Part shown: positions 53,998 to 62,800 of the stretch, piece after piece | How positions within the stretch are numbered: position 1 is the stretch's first letter | Layout of the letters: each line of letters begins with the position of its first letter | Assembly (NCBI RefSeq): GCF_029846715.1 | Contig: NZ_JARVWW010000010.1 | Coordinates: forward strand, 62,001-126,000 | Source: Bradyrhizobium nivariense | Lineage (GTDB): Bacteria > Pseudomonadota > Alphaproteobacteria > Rhizobiales > Xanthobacteraceae | Direction of reading: 5' to 3' | Length of the DNA: 64,000 nt | Made by a program: the position numbers and the translations under genes | Notes under the pieces: model-generated | The model's input: the letters and a program-made list of their open reading frames with translations, nothing else | Told to the model about the DNA's origin: nothing | The model's database searches: none

Positions 53998-55023
53998 ATG
54001 AGCGCCAATTCGATCTGGTACACGCGTTGCCCGGTGCCCTCGCCGCTTGGGCTTGCCGCACGTTTCGGTTGGCTCGATGAGGCGTTCAGCCGATACGGCA
54101 TCAATGTGCAATCGATCGCAGATTCCCGGGATCCTGTGGTCCGCGAGAGCCATTTCAATCACACCCTGCGCTGGTCGTTCCGGCAGGGCGGCAACATCCC
54201 GGCGATCCGTGCCCGTTCCGACGGCCGCGAAACGAGACTGATCGGGTTGACCTGGGTCGACGAGTATCAGGCCATCATCACTCTGCCGGGATCCCGGCTG
54301 CGAAGCGTCGATGATCTGCCCGGACGCCGCATCGGCGTCCCGCGACGCGCCGGAAACATCGTCGATTTCCACCGGGCGACCGCACTCAAGGGCGTGGTCT
54401 CCGCGCTGTCGTTGATCGGGAAGTCAATCGAAGCCGTCACGCTGGTCGATGTCGCGATCGAGGAATCGATCATCACGCACAAGGGCGATCCGGGCCTGCA
54501 CGGGCTGGCACGGCGGCACCCTTACTGGCATGAAATAGCCGCCCTCGCCCGCGGCGACGTTGATGCGATTTTCGTCAAGGGCGCCGAGGGCATCACCATC
54601 TCCAACCTTGTTGGTGCGGCCGTCGTGGTCGAGACCGGCCATCATCCCGACCCGAAGGTCCGTATCAACAACGGTACGCCGCGCACGCTCACCGTCGATG
54701 CCTCGTTCATCGAGGAGCGCCCGGATCTCGCCGTCGAGCTGGTGACGCAGGTGCATCGCGCGTCCGACTGGGCGCATCAGCATCCCGCCGAGACGTTGCG
54801 CTTCGTCGCCCAGGAGGTCCTGACCAGCGAGGAGGCTGCCGCGTCCGCCTATGGCGACGTCCACCTGAAGCTCGGCCTCGGCTTGCCGCCCGAGCAGGTC
54901 GCCGCCATCAGTCACTTCAAGGATTTCTTGTTGAGCTTCGGCTTTCTGGAGAAGGATTTCGACGTGAATGCATGGGTCGACCGCCGCCCGATCGAGGGCG
55001 TGTTCAAGGAAGCCGCCGAATGA
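53998..55023 (+). CDS. DszB-like aromatic sulfinate desulfinase
   Basis: 341 residues from ATG 53998, seven bases after a consensus GGAGG. No signal peptide. The chain has the periplasmic-binding-protein fold and would normally be annotated as an ABC receptor, but the N-terminus YTRCPVPSP parallels the YSNCPVPN of 2'-hydroxybiphenyl-2-sulfinate desulfinase DszB. Cys11, His52 and Arg62 match DszB Cys27, His60 and Arg70, with His-x9-Arg spacing identical and GGNIP after the Arg. LRSVDDLPGRRIGV also aligns. It should release sulfite from an aryl or alkyl sulfinate. Its stop overlaps a DszC-like gene (ATGA). Substrate not established. Confidence 0.85.
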   Translation: MSANSIWYTRCPVPSPLGLAARFGWLDEAFSRYGINVQSIADSRDPVVRESHFNHTLRWSFRQGGNIPAIRARSDGRETRLIGLTWVDEYQAIITLPGSRLRSVDDLPGRRIGVPRRAGNIVDFHRATALKGVVSALSLIGKSIEAVTLVDVAIEESIITHKGDPGLHGLARRHPYWHEIAALARGDVDAIFVKGAEGITISNLVGAAVVVETGHHPDPKVRINNGTPRTLTVDASFIEERPDLAVELVTQVHRASDWAHQHPAETLRFVAQEVLTSEEAAASAYGDVHLKLGLGLPPEQVAAISHFKDFLLSFGFLEKDFDVNAWVDRRPIEGVFKEAAE

Positions 55024-56336
55024 TCAGCTCTGTTGAATCCACCACGCAGCCACCGACCGATCCGGCAGGCGCGCACGGCACGACACAGGTCGACCAAGGC
55101 TGGGGTTCCGGGCCTAGCGCCCGTCACGAGGAGCTTGTCGCACGCTTCCGGCCGCTGTTCCTGAAGATCAGGGCCACGGCAGTCACACGCGACAACGAGC
55201 ACCACCTCCCAGTCGACGAAATCAGATGGCTCAAGGACGCGGGCTTTTCAAAGCTTCGCCTCCCGCTCGAACAAGGCGGGCTTGGGGTAACGCTGCCGGA
55301 GTTCTACGCGCTGCTGATCGAACTCTCCGAAGCCGACCCCAACATCACCAACGCATTCCGCTCCCATTTCGGCTTCACCGAGGATATCCTCAACGCGCCC
55401 ACGTCGCCCCAGCGCACAGCGTGGCTCGACCGCATCGCGAATAGCGAGACGATCGGAAGCGGTTTTTCGGAGACCGGCGACGCCAAGGCTTCCGCGGCCT
55501 CGACGCGGCTGAGCCGCAACGGCAACCATTGGCTGCTGAACGGGGCAAAATACTACACCAGCGGCTCACTCTACGCCGACTGGATCAATCTCGGCGCGAC
55601 CGATGACGACGGCAAACCGATCGCCGCGCTGGTTCCGACGCGCGCCGAAGGCGTCGAGATTCTCGATGACTGGGACGGATTCGGGCAGACGCTGAGCGCC
55701 AGCGGTACGGCGCTCTTCAAGAATGTCGTGATTTCCGACGATCTCATCAATCCGGCGCAGGTGCGCTTCCGTTATGCCAACGGCTTCTTCCAGACCGTGC
55801 ATCTGGCCACTCTGGCCGGCATCGGACGAGCAGCCGCGAACGATCTCTCTCGCCTGGTCGCTGAGCGCCGCCGCATCTACAGCAATGGCAATGCGGCCCG
55901 TGTGGCGGAAGACCCGCAGGTGCTCCAGGTCGTCGGCAAGGTGCGCGCGGCGGCGTATGGCGCCGGTGCGATCGCACTGAAAACGACCGAGGCATTGCAG
56001 CGCGTCCATGCCGCCCATGTGGCGGGCGACGCCGAGGCAGCAGAACGCGCAAATGTCGCTGCCGACATCGAGGTGAGCCAGGCCGTGACCGTGATTACCG
56101 ATCTCGTCCTCGGTGCTACCACGATCCTGTTCGATGCGCTCGGCGCCTCTGCGGCCAAGCGAAGCGTGGGACTCGACCGTCACTGGCGCAATGCGCGAAC
56201 GATCGCCTCGCACAATCCGCGGATCTATCGCGAGCGCGCGGTTGGCGACTTTTCGGTCAATGGAACGAAGCCCGAGGTGCTGCATCGCGCCGGGCTGCCC
56301 GACAGCCCCACGGCAATCCGCACGCCGCAGGGCTGA
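55020..56336 (+). CDS. DszC/SfnB-like flavin-dependent monooxygenase (acyl-CoA dehydrogenase fold)
   Basis: 438 residues from ATG 55020, overlapping the DszB-like stop by four bases. The protein has FRSHFGFTEDIL (pocket His region), LNGAKYYTSGSLYADW, the beta-domain DDWDGFGQTLSASG, and LDRHWRNARTIASHNPRIYR with the terminal His pair motif of the DszC/SfnB group. Unlike fatty acyl-CoA dehydrogenases it lacks the usual catalytic Glu context. With FMNH2 and O2 it would oxidise a sulfide or sulfone. Coupling to a desulfinase points to stepwise C-S cleavage. Confidence 0.85.
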   Translation: MISSVESTTQPPTDPAGAHGTTQVDQGWGSGPSARHEELVARFRPLFLKIRATAVTRDNEHHLPVDEIRWLKDAGFSKLRLPLEQGGLGVTLPEFYALLIELSEADPNITNAFRSHFGFTEDILNAPTSPQRTAWLDRIANSETIGSGFSETGDAKASAASTRLSRNGNHWLLNGAKYYTSGSLYADWINLGATDDDGKPIAALVPTRAEGVEILDDWDGFGQTLSASGTALFKNVVISDDLINPAQVRFRYANGFFQTVHLATLAGIGRAAANDLSRLVAERRRIYSNGNAARVAEDPQVLQVVGKVRAAAYGAGAIALKTTEALQRVHAAHVAGDAEAAERANVAADIEVSQAVTVITDLVLGATTILFDALGASAAKRSVGLDRHWRNARTIASHNPRIYRERAVGDFSVNGTKPEVLHRAGLPDSPTAIRTPQG

Positions 56337-56343
56337 GCTGTAC

Positions 56344-56356
56344 CGCCCTGAGGGCG
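56344..56356. terminator. Small hairpin between convergent genes
   Basis: CGCCC-TGA-GGGCG, seven bases past the dszC-like stop and 28 bases past the convergent monooxygenase stop. A weak bidirectional terminator candidate. Confidence 0.3.
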
Positions 56357-56383
56357 TCGTTCGTGCTCATCCCCCAGGGACGG

Positions 56384-57442
56384 TCAGGCCGCCTTGGCCT
56401 GCAGGTGGCGCACCCGCGGGATGACATGCTCGGCGAAGCGCCGCATGTTCTCGTCGACCGGCTGGAATTGCAGCATGAAGAGCTCGACGCCGATCGCGTT
56501 GAACGCGATGATCCGACGGGCGACCGTGTCATAGCTTCCGACCAGCCGCGCCGAGGTACCGCCATTGGTCCCGACCCTGGCCTCTTTTGCCGCGGTCTTG
56601 AACATCTGCGCTTCCGGATCTGCGTTGGCGACGAGCCGCGCTCGCGTCGGCTTGTCCTTCTCCGAGATCGCGAACAGGTCGGTCAGCTCAGCCTGCGCTT
56701 CCTCATCGGTCTCTCGCGCCACGACGAAGGCCGCCAGTCCGAAACGTATTGACGGGCCGCGCCGTGGTCGCCGCGCGACGTCCTGGATCAGGGCGCGAAT
56801 ATCGTCGAGCGGCTGCCCGTTCATGAAATACACGTCGGCAAAGTCAGCCGCCAGCGCACGCGCCGCCTCGGACTCGCCGCCGAGGTAGATCGTCGGCCGC
56901 GTCCGATATCTGTCGTTGGGGCGCAGCTGGTAGGACCCGACATTGAAATGGCGGCCCTTGAAATCGACGCGGCGGCCTGATGTCAGGCCATCCACGATCT
57001 CGATCCACTCGCGGCCATAGGCGTAGCGCTCGTCATGCTCGGGGAAACCGATTCCGGCGCGTTCCAGCTCCGGACGATACCAGGCATTAACGAGGTTGAT
57101 CCCGAAACGACCGCCGCTGATGTCCTCGATCTGCAGCGCCATTTTCGCCAACACGGCCGGGTGCTGCAACAGCGGTTTAATTGCCGCAATCAGCTCGATC
57201 CGGTTTGTAATGGATGCGAGGGCTGCAGCACCCGTCCAGGTCTCAAGCAGGTCCTGATCGTCACCGCTCGGATGGATGATATGCTGGGCCAGAAGTGTCG
57301 AGTCGTAGCCAAGCGATTCCGCTTCGAGGATCTGACGGCGGACGCGCTCCCATGAGGCATCTGGCGGATCCTTTGGATGATGGCGCGACGCCCAGCTGCC
57401 ATGCGTGAGCGCCCACACGCCAAATCGCAGGGGAAGTGCCAT
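56384..57442 (-). CDS. SsuD/SfnG-like alkanesulfonate or dimethylsulfone monooxygenase
   Basis: 352 residues from ATG 57442 with GAGG upstream; TTG 57451 is possible. FGVWALTHGSWA, IAAIKPLLQHPAVLAKMALQ, GGRFGINLVNAWYRPEL, EHDERYAYGREWIEI and IYLGGESEAARALAADFADVYFMNG are the SsuD/SfnG landmarks. It is the only member of that branch among the seven luciferase-like enzymes here. It would convert a sulfonate or sulfone to sulfite or sulfinate using FMNH2, which could feed the DszB-like enzyme. Converges on the dszC-like gene. Confidence 0.88.
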   Translation of the reverse strand: MALPLRFGVWALTHGSWASRHHPKDPPDASWERVRRQILEAESLGYDSTLLAQHIIHPSGDDQDLLETWTGAAALASITNRIELIAAIKPLLQHPAVLAKMALQIEDISGGRFGINLVNAWYRPELERAGIGFPEHDERYAYGREWIEIVDGLTSGRRVDFKGRHFNVGSYQLRPNDRYRTRPTIYLGGESEAARALAADFADVYFMNGQPLDDIRALIQDVARRPRRGPSIRFGLAAFVVARETDEEAQAELTDLFAISEKDKPTRARLVANADPEAQMFKTAAKEARVGTNGGTSARLVGSYDTVARRIIAFNAIGVELFMLQFQPVDENMRRFAEHVIPRVRHLQAKAA

Positions 57443-57510
57443 CTGATTCAATCCTCGCGCCGATAGCTACCAAGGGCCGGGCCTTGACCACTGGCGTCCG
57501 CCGCACGCCC

Positions 57511-58293
57511 TCAAAACGCGGGAATCTGGCCGGGCAACTTGTCCTTGATGAGTTGGCGGATCGTGTCGTTCTGATAGGCACGCACCAGCTTGGGCACCCA
57601 GGGAGCGTCCTTGTCGCGTTCACGGACAGCGATGAAATTGCTGTAGGGATTGTTGACGGGGGATTCGATCGCGATCGAATCCTTGCCCGGAATCAATCCG
57701 GCCGGAACGGCGTAGTTGGTGTTGATGACAGCGGCGTCGACGTCGTCGAGGCTGCGCGGAAGCTGGGCCGCATCGATCTCGCGGAGCTTCAACTTCTTCG
57801 GGTTGTCGACGACGTCGAGAGCGGTAGGCAACAGCGCCACGCTGTTCTTGACTTTGATCAGCTTCTCGGCCTGGAGCAACAGCAGCGCGCGTCCGCCATT
57901 GGAGGGATCGTTCGGGATGCCGATCGAAGCGCCGTCCCTGATCTCGGCAACGGACTTCGCCTTCCTGGAATAGAGCCCGATGGGGGCGATGATGGTCTCG
58001 CCGACCGGGATGATCTTGTAGCCCCTCGTCTTGATCTGGTTGTCGAGGAAGGGCTTGTGCTGGAAGACATTTGCATCGAGGTCGCCGGCGTCGAGCGCCG
58101 CATTGGGCAAGAGGTAATCGTTGAAGACCACCACCTGGACATCGAGTCCATCCTTGGCGGCGATCTCCTCGACTTTCGCCCAGATGATCTCGGGGTCACC
58201 GCCCGAGATTCCGACCTTGAGTTTCTGATCGGCGAGCGCGGGCGCGACGAAAAGCGCGAATGCGGCGATGAGCGAGAACAGACGATGTTTCAT
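57511..58293 (-). CDS. MetQ/NlpA-family substrate-binding protein
   Basis: 260 residues with a Sec signal (AFALFVAPALADQ) and no lipobox Cys. VGISGGDPEIIWAKVEEIA, VVVFNDYLLPNAALDAGDLD, NVFQHKPFLDNQ and IGLYSRKAKSVAEI match MetQ/NlpA proteins. No MetNI permease or ATPase is nearby. A 19-base element 65 bases upstream is nearly identical to one before the other MetQ-like gene. It is upstream of the SsuD/SfnG-like gene on the same strand, suggesting a joint sulfur-starvation operon. Confidence 0.88.
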   Translation of the reverse strand: MKHRLFSLIAAFALFVAPALADQKLKVGISGGDPEIIWAKVEEIAAKDGLDVQVVVFNDYLLPNAALDAGDLDANVFQHKPFLDNQIKTRGYKIIPVGETIIAPIGLYSRKAKSVAEIRDGASIGIPNDPSNGGRALLLLQAEKLIKVKNSVALLPTALDVVDNPKKLKLREIDAAQLPRSLDDVDAAVINTNYAVPAGLIPGKDSIAIESPVNNPYSNFIAVRERDKDAPWVPKLVRAYQNDTIRQLIKDKLPGQIPAF

Positions 58294-58358
58294 TTTGTAC
58301 GATCTTGCATGTCTTGAAGGGAGAATATCTGATAATGAGAAGAACTTCCGACATCCGC

Positions 58359-58377
58359 AACGAAACGCTCAACCAAA
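58359..58377 (-). promoter_or_regulatory. Conserved 19-base element upstream of metQ-like gene, copy 2
   Basis: On the plus strand AACGAAACGCTCAACCAAA, 17 of 19 identical to 17105-17123, in the same orientation relative to the gene and at nearly the same distance. Confidence 0.55.
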
Positions 58378-58435
58378 TTTTGCTGCGATCGTGAAAGGAA
58401 TCGTCCTCCGTGTGGGTTCACGCAGCAAGGTCTCA

Positions 58436-59437
58436 TCAATTGCGGTCGAGGAAACTCTGCACTTCGCGAAACAGGACATCGCGCCCTGTCTCCACTTCGA
58501 CGAAGTGCGTGGCGCGCGGAATCTCGATCAGGTGGCGTACGGGCGCATTGCGCAAAAGTCCGAATAGAGCCTGCGATTGACCGAGCGGCGTCAGCTCGTC
58601 CCACTCACCGCGGATGATCAGTGTTGGCGCGGAAATCTTGCCCGGATCGTAGATTGCCTTGTTGACGCTCCAGTACTCGGCGCCATCGGCGAGCACCCCC
58701 GTGGGCGAGCGAAAGCGCGGCGGATTGTGCGTTTTCGCATCCGGCTGGTTCGCCAGAAGAGCCTGCTCCCAGATATTCTTCCACGCTGGCGGGAATATCT
58801 CTTGGGCCCGCCCATCGGGCACACCGGTCTGGAGTCGCTTGAGCGAGCCGTCGATCGTCCATTCCTGCCAGACTGCTTCCGGCGCCTTGCTGGCACCTAA
58901 AGAAAGCCATGGTGGCGCGAGCAGAACCAGGCCGGCCACATGTTCCGGTCGTTCGGCAGCATAGCTGCCGGTAATGAGCGTCCCCCAGGACCAGCCGATC
59001 AACTGGACTTTTGAAATGGCACGCTTTGAAAGAATGTATTTGACCGCAGCACCGAGGTCTTCGACCGCGTCCCTGGTCGAGGCGAACGGCTTCGACTGGT
59101 CCTTGGGAGGCGTCGAGCCGCCATATCCCCGGACGTCAACCAGCCAGACATCATAGCCCTGCGAAGCGATGTAATCGGCCCAGGATCCATTTCCGACAGC
59201 CAGATCGAACACCGTTTCCGACGGCTGCGTCGATCCATGGATGTAGAGCACGGTGCGCGAGGCGCTGAAGTTCTTCAGCCCCCTGGGGTGCTTGTTTCGC
59301 AGAAAGAGCTGAACGCCGGGCGTCTCGGACGCGATGTGAAAGTCCTCGGTGACGAGCTGAGGAGGCTCCTTTGCCCAAGCCGGCGGCGATGCAAGCGAGA
59401 GCGACGCCAGAAGTGACGACAGGAGCAAGCGCTTCAT
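58436..59437 (-). CDS. Exported alpha/beta hydrolase
   Basis: 333 residues from ATG 59437, preceded by GAGGGAAG. A signal peptide ends near PAWAKEPP (about residue 23). VLYIHGSTQPSETVF, DVRGYGGSTPP, GWSWGTLITGSYAA with the Ser nucleophile, IRGEWDELTP with the acid and RATHFVEVETGRD with the His complete the triad. The GWSWG elbow is unusual. It probably acts on an ester or amide in the periplasm. Placed upstream of the MetQ-like gene on the same strand with a 142-base gap. Confidence 0.85.
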   Translation of the reverse strand: MKRLLLSSLLASLSLASPPAWAKEPPQLVTEDFHIASETPGVQLFLRNKHPRGLKNFSASRTVLYIHGSTQPSETVFDLAVGNGSWADYIASQGYDVWLVDVRGYGGSTPPKDQSKPFASTRDAVEDLGAAVKYILSKRAISKVQLIGWSWGTLITGSYAAERPEHVAGLVLLAPPWLSLGASKAPEAVWQEWTIDGSLKRLQTGVPDGRAQEIFPPAWKNIWEQALLANQPDAKTHNPPRFRSPTGVLADGAEYWSVNKAIYDPGKISAPTLIIRGEWDELTPLGQSQALFGLLRNAPVRHLIEIPRATHFVEVETGRDVLFREVQSFLDRN

Positions 59438-59793
59438 ATGACTTCCCTCAACTTGCAAGCGCTGATCTTGATTGCAGCTTCGCAGGACCATGTGCTCCGC
59501 GTATTTCGGCGCTCATGCCCGTACTGGTCAATTCCAAATAGTTCGGCGCAATGAGAATGATTCAACTCCAGCGCATCCCGCTTCGATCAGAGCCGCAGGC
59601 ATTTGGAATGGATGTCAAAGCAGGAAAACTTATCCGGATGCATATCGGGGAAAGAATCTTGTCGAACCTCCAATCCCCTTTGAAATGAACGCCTTATTTT
59701 TTCGCGCGGGTTGACTCGATCCCGACGCGATGCCGATCTGCCGCCGACATTCGCGCTTCACGCAGCGCTACGGCAGTTCACGAAGGGGGCATC
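59438..59793. other. Divergent intergenic region with 9-bp inverted repeat
   Basis: No gene seen. It separates the exported hydrolase (minus) from the SsuABC operon (plus) and must hold promoters for both. Confidence 0.5.
59531..59609. promoter_or_regulatory. 9-bp inverted repeat, wide spacing
   Basis: ATTCCAAAT (59531-59539) and ATTTGGAAT (59601-59609) are perfect arms 61 bases apart. The spacing suits a looped operator or is chance; it lies 184 bases before the SsuA ATG. Confidence 0.3.
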
Positions 59794-60846
59794 ATGTCGA
59801 CACACATTCGCAACGGCAGACCGGGACGACGCGACATTCTCCGCCTGGCGCTTGCAGCCGGAGCTGTCTCGCTCTCCGCAGGGCGCGGGCGGGCACAGAC
59901 CAGCGCGAGGCCGGACATCATTCGCATCGGCTATCTCACGGCGGCGAGGGCCTGGGTTGTCGGCAAGACCGACGGCAGCTTCGACAAGGCTCTCGGCGCC
60001 AAGATCGAATGGGTGCCCTTCCCGTCGGGAGGTCCCGCGCTATCCCTGCTCGCCGCCAAGCAGATCGACTTTGCGATCTTTGGCAACACGCCGATCGTAG
60101 CGGGCCTGTCGCGCAAGCTGCCCATTCAGATTCTGGGCTCGCCCGAAATCGTTGCCACGAGCGAGCGACTGGTGACCAAGCCCGGCATCACGACGCTGAG
60201 GGACCTCGAAGGCAAGCGGATTGCCGTGGCGCCCTCCTCCACCATGGCCTTCGCGCTCGAGGCAGTGATCCGCATCAACAAGCTCGACGCCAGCAGGATC
60301 AAGCGCCTGCCCTTGAGCCAGCCGGATACGATCGCGGCCTGGAAGCGCGGCGATATCGATGCGACCTACATCAACGGCCCGTTCTGGGCAGAGCTGTTGG
60401 CCGATGGCGGTCAGCAATTGCTGGTATCGGAGCAATTGCAGCCGTCCGGCGTCTTCGTCTGGAACAGCGCCGTGGTGCGAACCGAGTTTGCCGAGAAATA
60501 TCCTGACACGGTCGTGACGTGGCTCCAGACGGTTCAGGCGCAGTTCGACCGCTATCGTTCGGACCCGGAGGGGATCTCGCGCATTCTGGCGAAGGACTTC
60601 GGCGCACCGTTCGAGGCCGTCCGCGACACGCTGGCCGGGCTCCGTTATCCCACCTTCCAGGAGCAGCTCGGCCCGAAATATTGGGGCGATGGACCGGCCG
60701 CGGCAAAGGACGCTCCGCTCATCAAGGCACTCGATGATGCCGCCGCGTTCCTGGCCGAAGCCGGCGAGATCAAGCGTGGCGACGTTCCGACCTCCTTTGT
60801 CCCCGCGGTGAACTACGCATTGTTGCGTCGCGCGTTCCCGTCTTGA
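59794..60846 (+). CDS. ssuA: Aliphatic sulfonate-type substrate-binding protein
   Basis: 350 residues. GRRDILRLALAAGAVS is a twin-arginine signal ending near GRAQT. IEWVPFPSGGPALSLLA, IDFAIFGNTPIVAGLS, LEGKRIAVAPSSTMAFAL and IDATYINGPFWAELL match SsuA-like receptors. A purine-rich AAGGGGG precedes the ATG. Its stop overlaps the permease start. First gene of a compact SsuABC operon. Confidence 0.9.
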   Translation: MSTHIRNGRPGRRDILRLALAAGAVSLSAGRGRAQTSARPDIIRIGYLTAARAWVVGKTDGSFDKALGAKIEWVPFPSGGPALSLLAAKQIDFAIFGNTPIVAGLSRKLPIQILGSPEIVATSERLVTKPGITTLRDLEGKRIAVAPSSTMAFALEAVIRINKLDASRIKRLPLSQPDTIAAWKRGDIDATYINGPFWAELLADGGQQLLVSEQLQPSGVFVWNSAVVRTEFAEKYPDTVVTWLQTVQAQFDRYRSDPEGISRILAKDFGAPFEAVRDTLAGLRYPTFQEQLGPKYWGDGPAAAKDAPLIKALDDAAAFLAEAGEIKRGDVPTSFVPAVNYALLRRAFPS

Positions 60847-61613
60847 GCGGCGCCAGACGTCTCCTGATCGGCCTCTCTGCGGTCGCTGGCGTCACCCTGG
60901 CATGGGAAATCGCCGGTCGAACGCGTCTGGTCGAACCGTTGCTGCTGCCGCCACCGTCGGAAATCCTGGCGACGACGCTGGACTTGATCCGGGACGGTTA
61001 TCGCGGCACGCCGCTTTGGGCGCATCTCGCACTCAGCGTCGTCCGGGCCCTCGGCGCATTCGCGGTTGCCACGCTGGTTGGTGTGCCGCTCGGGCTCGCC
61101 ATGGGCGCTGCGCCGAGCTTCGGCGCGGCGATCGACCCTTTCGTGCAGTTCCTGCGCCCCCTGCCCAAGCTTGCCCTCATCCCGCTGGTGATCCTGTGGT
61201 TCGGCATCGGCGAGACCTCGAAAGTCTTGCTGATCTTCATTTCCTCCGTGCTCAGCATCATCGTGGGCACTGTGGCCGCAGTCGGCGGCGTTCAGAGACA
61301 ACGGATACGGGCCGGACAGGCTCTGGGTGCGCATGGCAGCACCTTGTTTCGCTATGTGATCTTGCCCCACATCCTGCCTGAGCTATTCGTGACATTGCGC
61401 CTGTCTTTTGGAATCGGCTGGACGACACTGATCGCGGCAGAGATGATCGCCGCCGATGCTGGAATAGGCTGGATGGTGGTCAATGCCGGCGCCTACCTGC
61501 GCACCGACATTGTCATGCTCGGCATCGTCCTGCTGGGCGGCACGGGATACGCGCTGGACCTCGCGCTGGTCGGCTTGCAACGCTGGCTCGCCCCCTGGGC
61601 AGGACGCGCCTGA
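60843..61613 (+). CDS. ssuC: Aliphatic sulfonate ABC transporter permease
   Basis: 256 residues starting with a TTG that overlaps the receptor stop by four bases (TTGA). Six hydrophobic segments, FLRPLPKLALIPLVILWFGI and the coupling loop RAGQALGAHGSTLFRYVILP are SsuC hallmarks, as is GWTTLIAAEMIAADAGIGW. Confidence 0.92.
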   Translation: MSGARRLLIGLSAVAGVTLAWEIAGRTRLVEPLLLPPPSEILATTLDLIRDGYRGTPLWAHLALSVVRALGAFAVATLVGVPLGLAMGAAPSFGAAIDPFVQFLRPLPKLALIPLVILWFGIGETSKVLLIFISSVLSIIVGTVAAVGGVQRQRIRAGQALGAHGSTLFRYVILPHILPELFVTLRLSFGIGWTTLIAAEMIAADAGIGWMVVNAGAYLRTDIVMLGIVLLGGTGYALDLALVGLQRWLAPWAGRA

Positions 61614-61614
61614 G

Positions 61615-62439
61615 ATGGCCGGCTCTCCACTCATCACACTCAAGGACGTCGAGAAACGCTTCGAGGATGGGCGCGCCCGTCGCACGACTGTTGCGCTCAA
61701 CGGTCTCTCCCTCGACATCGCCGAAGGCGAATTCGTCTGCCTTCTCGGCCCCAGCGGCTGCGGCAAGTCGACCGTGCTGGACCTGCTTGCCGGCTTCGAC
61801 CAGCCGACCCGCGGCGACGTCCGGATCGGTGGCAAGCCGGTCGGCCGTCCATCTCCGGACCGCGGCATCGTTTTCCAGGAAGCCACGCTGTTCCCCTGGA
61901 TATCGGTCTTCGACAACATCACGTTCGCACCCCGCCTGGCCGGGCGTGCTGCGGCAGAGTACCGGGCTCAAGCACAGGAGCTGATCGATGTCATGGGGCT
62001 GCGTGGCTTCGAGCACCATGCCGTCTATGAGCTCTCGGGCGGAATGCGTCAGCGCGTCGCCATTGCCCGGGCCTGGATCTCGCAACCGTTGCTCCTGCTG
62101 ATGGACGAACCCTTTGGCGCACTGGATGCCCAGACCCGGCTTGCCATGCAGGAATTGCTGTTGGCCGCGCGAGAGAAGCGCCGCTCAACCGTATTGTTCG
62201 TCACCCACGACATCGAGGAAGCACTGTTCCTGGCCGATCGCATCGCCGTCATGAGCAGCCGGCCCGGACGCATCGTTCAAGAGATCGACGTCCCATATGA
62301 ACGGCCCCGAATCTATCAGGACATCGTCGCGACGTCATCCTTCGGAGAGTTGAAGCGATCGATCCTGGCGATCCTGCGCGAGCAAACGGTGTCCCCGCGC
62401 GAGAAGACCATTGCACAAGAGTTCGGTCCGACGATGTGA
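61615..62439 (+). CDS. ssuB: Aliphatic sulfonate ABC transporter ATPase
   Basis: 274 residues from ATG 61615, one base after the permease stop. Walker A GPSGCGKSTVLD, Q-loop FQEATLFPWISV, signature LSGGMRQRVAIARAW, Walker B LLLMDEPFGALDA and switch FVTHDIEEALF. The C-terminal 30 residues after VPYERPR extend beyond the usual end and have no known role. Confidence 0.93.
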   Translation: MAGSPLITLKDVEKRFEDGRARRTTVALNGLSLDIAEGEFVCLLGPSGCGKSTVLDLLAGFDQPTRGDVRIGGKPVGRPSPDRGIVFQEATLFPWISVFDNITFAPRLAGRAAAEYRAQAQELIDVMGLRGFEHHAVYELSGGMRQRVAIARAWISQPLLLLMDEPFGALDAQTRLAMQELLLAAREKRRSTVLFVTHDIEEALFLADRIAVMSSRPGRIVQEIDVPYERPRIYQDIVATSSFGELKRSILAILREQTVSPREKTIAQEFGPTM

Positions 62440-62547
62440 TTCCCGGCGATCACCGTCGCTGCACGATCCACCCATTCTTATTTCGCCGCCGATATTGACT
62501 GGCATGCGACGAAGATGGCTCGATTGCGCGTCAGTCGTGGAGCGGTC

Positions 62548-62766
62548 ATGCAGTTTCAATCAGGTCCCCAGCAAGCATCGAACGAGAAGCGTCGACGGCG
62601 CGTTCCTGCTTCGAATGATCGCCCCTGGACCGCGGTTGAAAAGCACAAGCTGCGAGGGCTTGTCGATCGGCAACAGCCGATACTCAAGATCGCTCGCACG
62701 CTCCGGCGGCCGCTCGCTTCGGTCGTTGCCATGGCCTCCGGCCTCGGGCTGCCGTTGAGCCGCTGA
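62548..62766 (+). CDS. Small basic protein with Myb/GcrA-like helix-turn-helix pattern
   Basis: 72 residues from ATG 62548, five bases after GGAG; ATG 62515 would add 11. RPWTAVEKHKLRGLVDRQQP then ILKIARTLRRPLASVVAMA reads as a Trp-starting three-helix domain like SANT/Myb or GcrA, common in short Bradyrhizobium proteins. It is basic and probably binds DNA. Target unknown. It lies between the SsuABC operon and the amidohydrolase gene. Confidence 0.6.
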   Translation: MQFQSGPQQASNEKRRRRVPASNDRPWTAVEKHKLRGLVDRQQPILKIARTLRRPLASVVAMASGLGLPLSR

Positions 62767-62800
62767 CCTCCGACATTGTGATCTCAAGGATAACGACACC

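Noticed and set aside
53998..55023. Annotation as an ABC transporter substrate-binding protein
   Set aside because: No signal peptide, and the DszB catalytic Cys, His and Arg are all conserved with matching spacing.
62436..62453. Short GTGAT/ATCAC hairpin at the end of ssuB as terminator
   Set aside because: Five pairs with no U-run, too weak to call.
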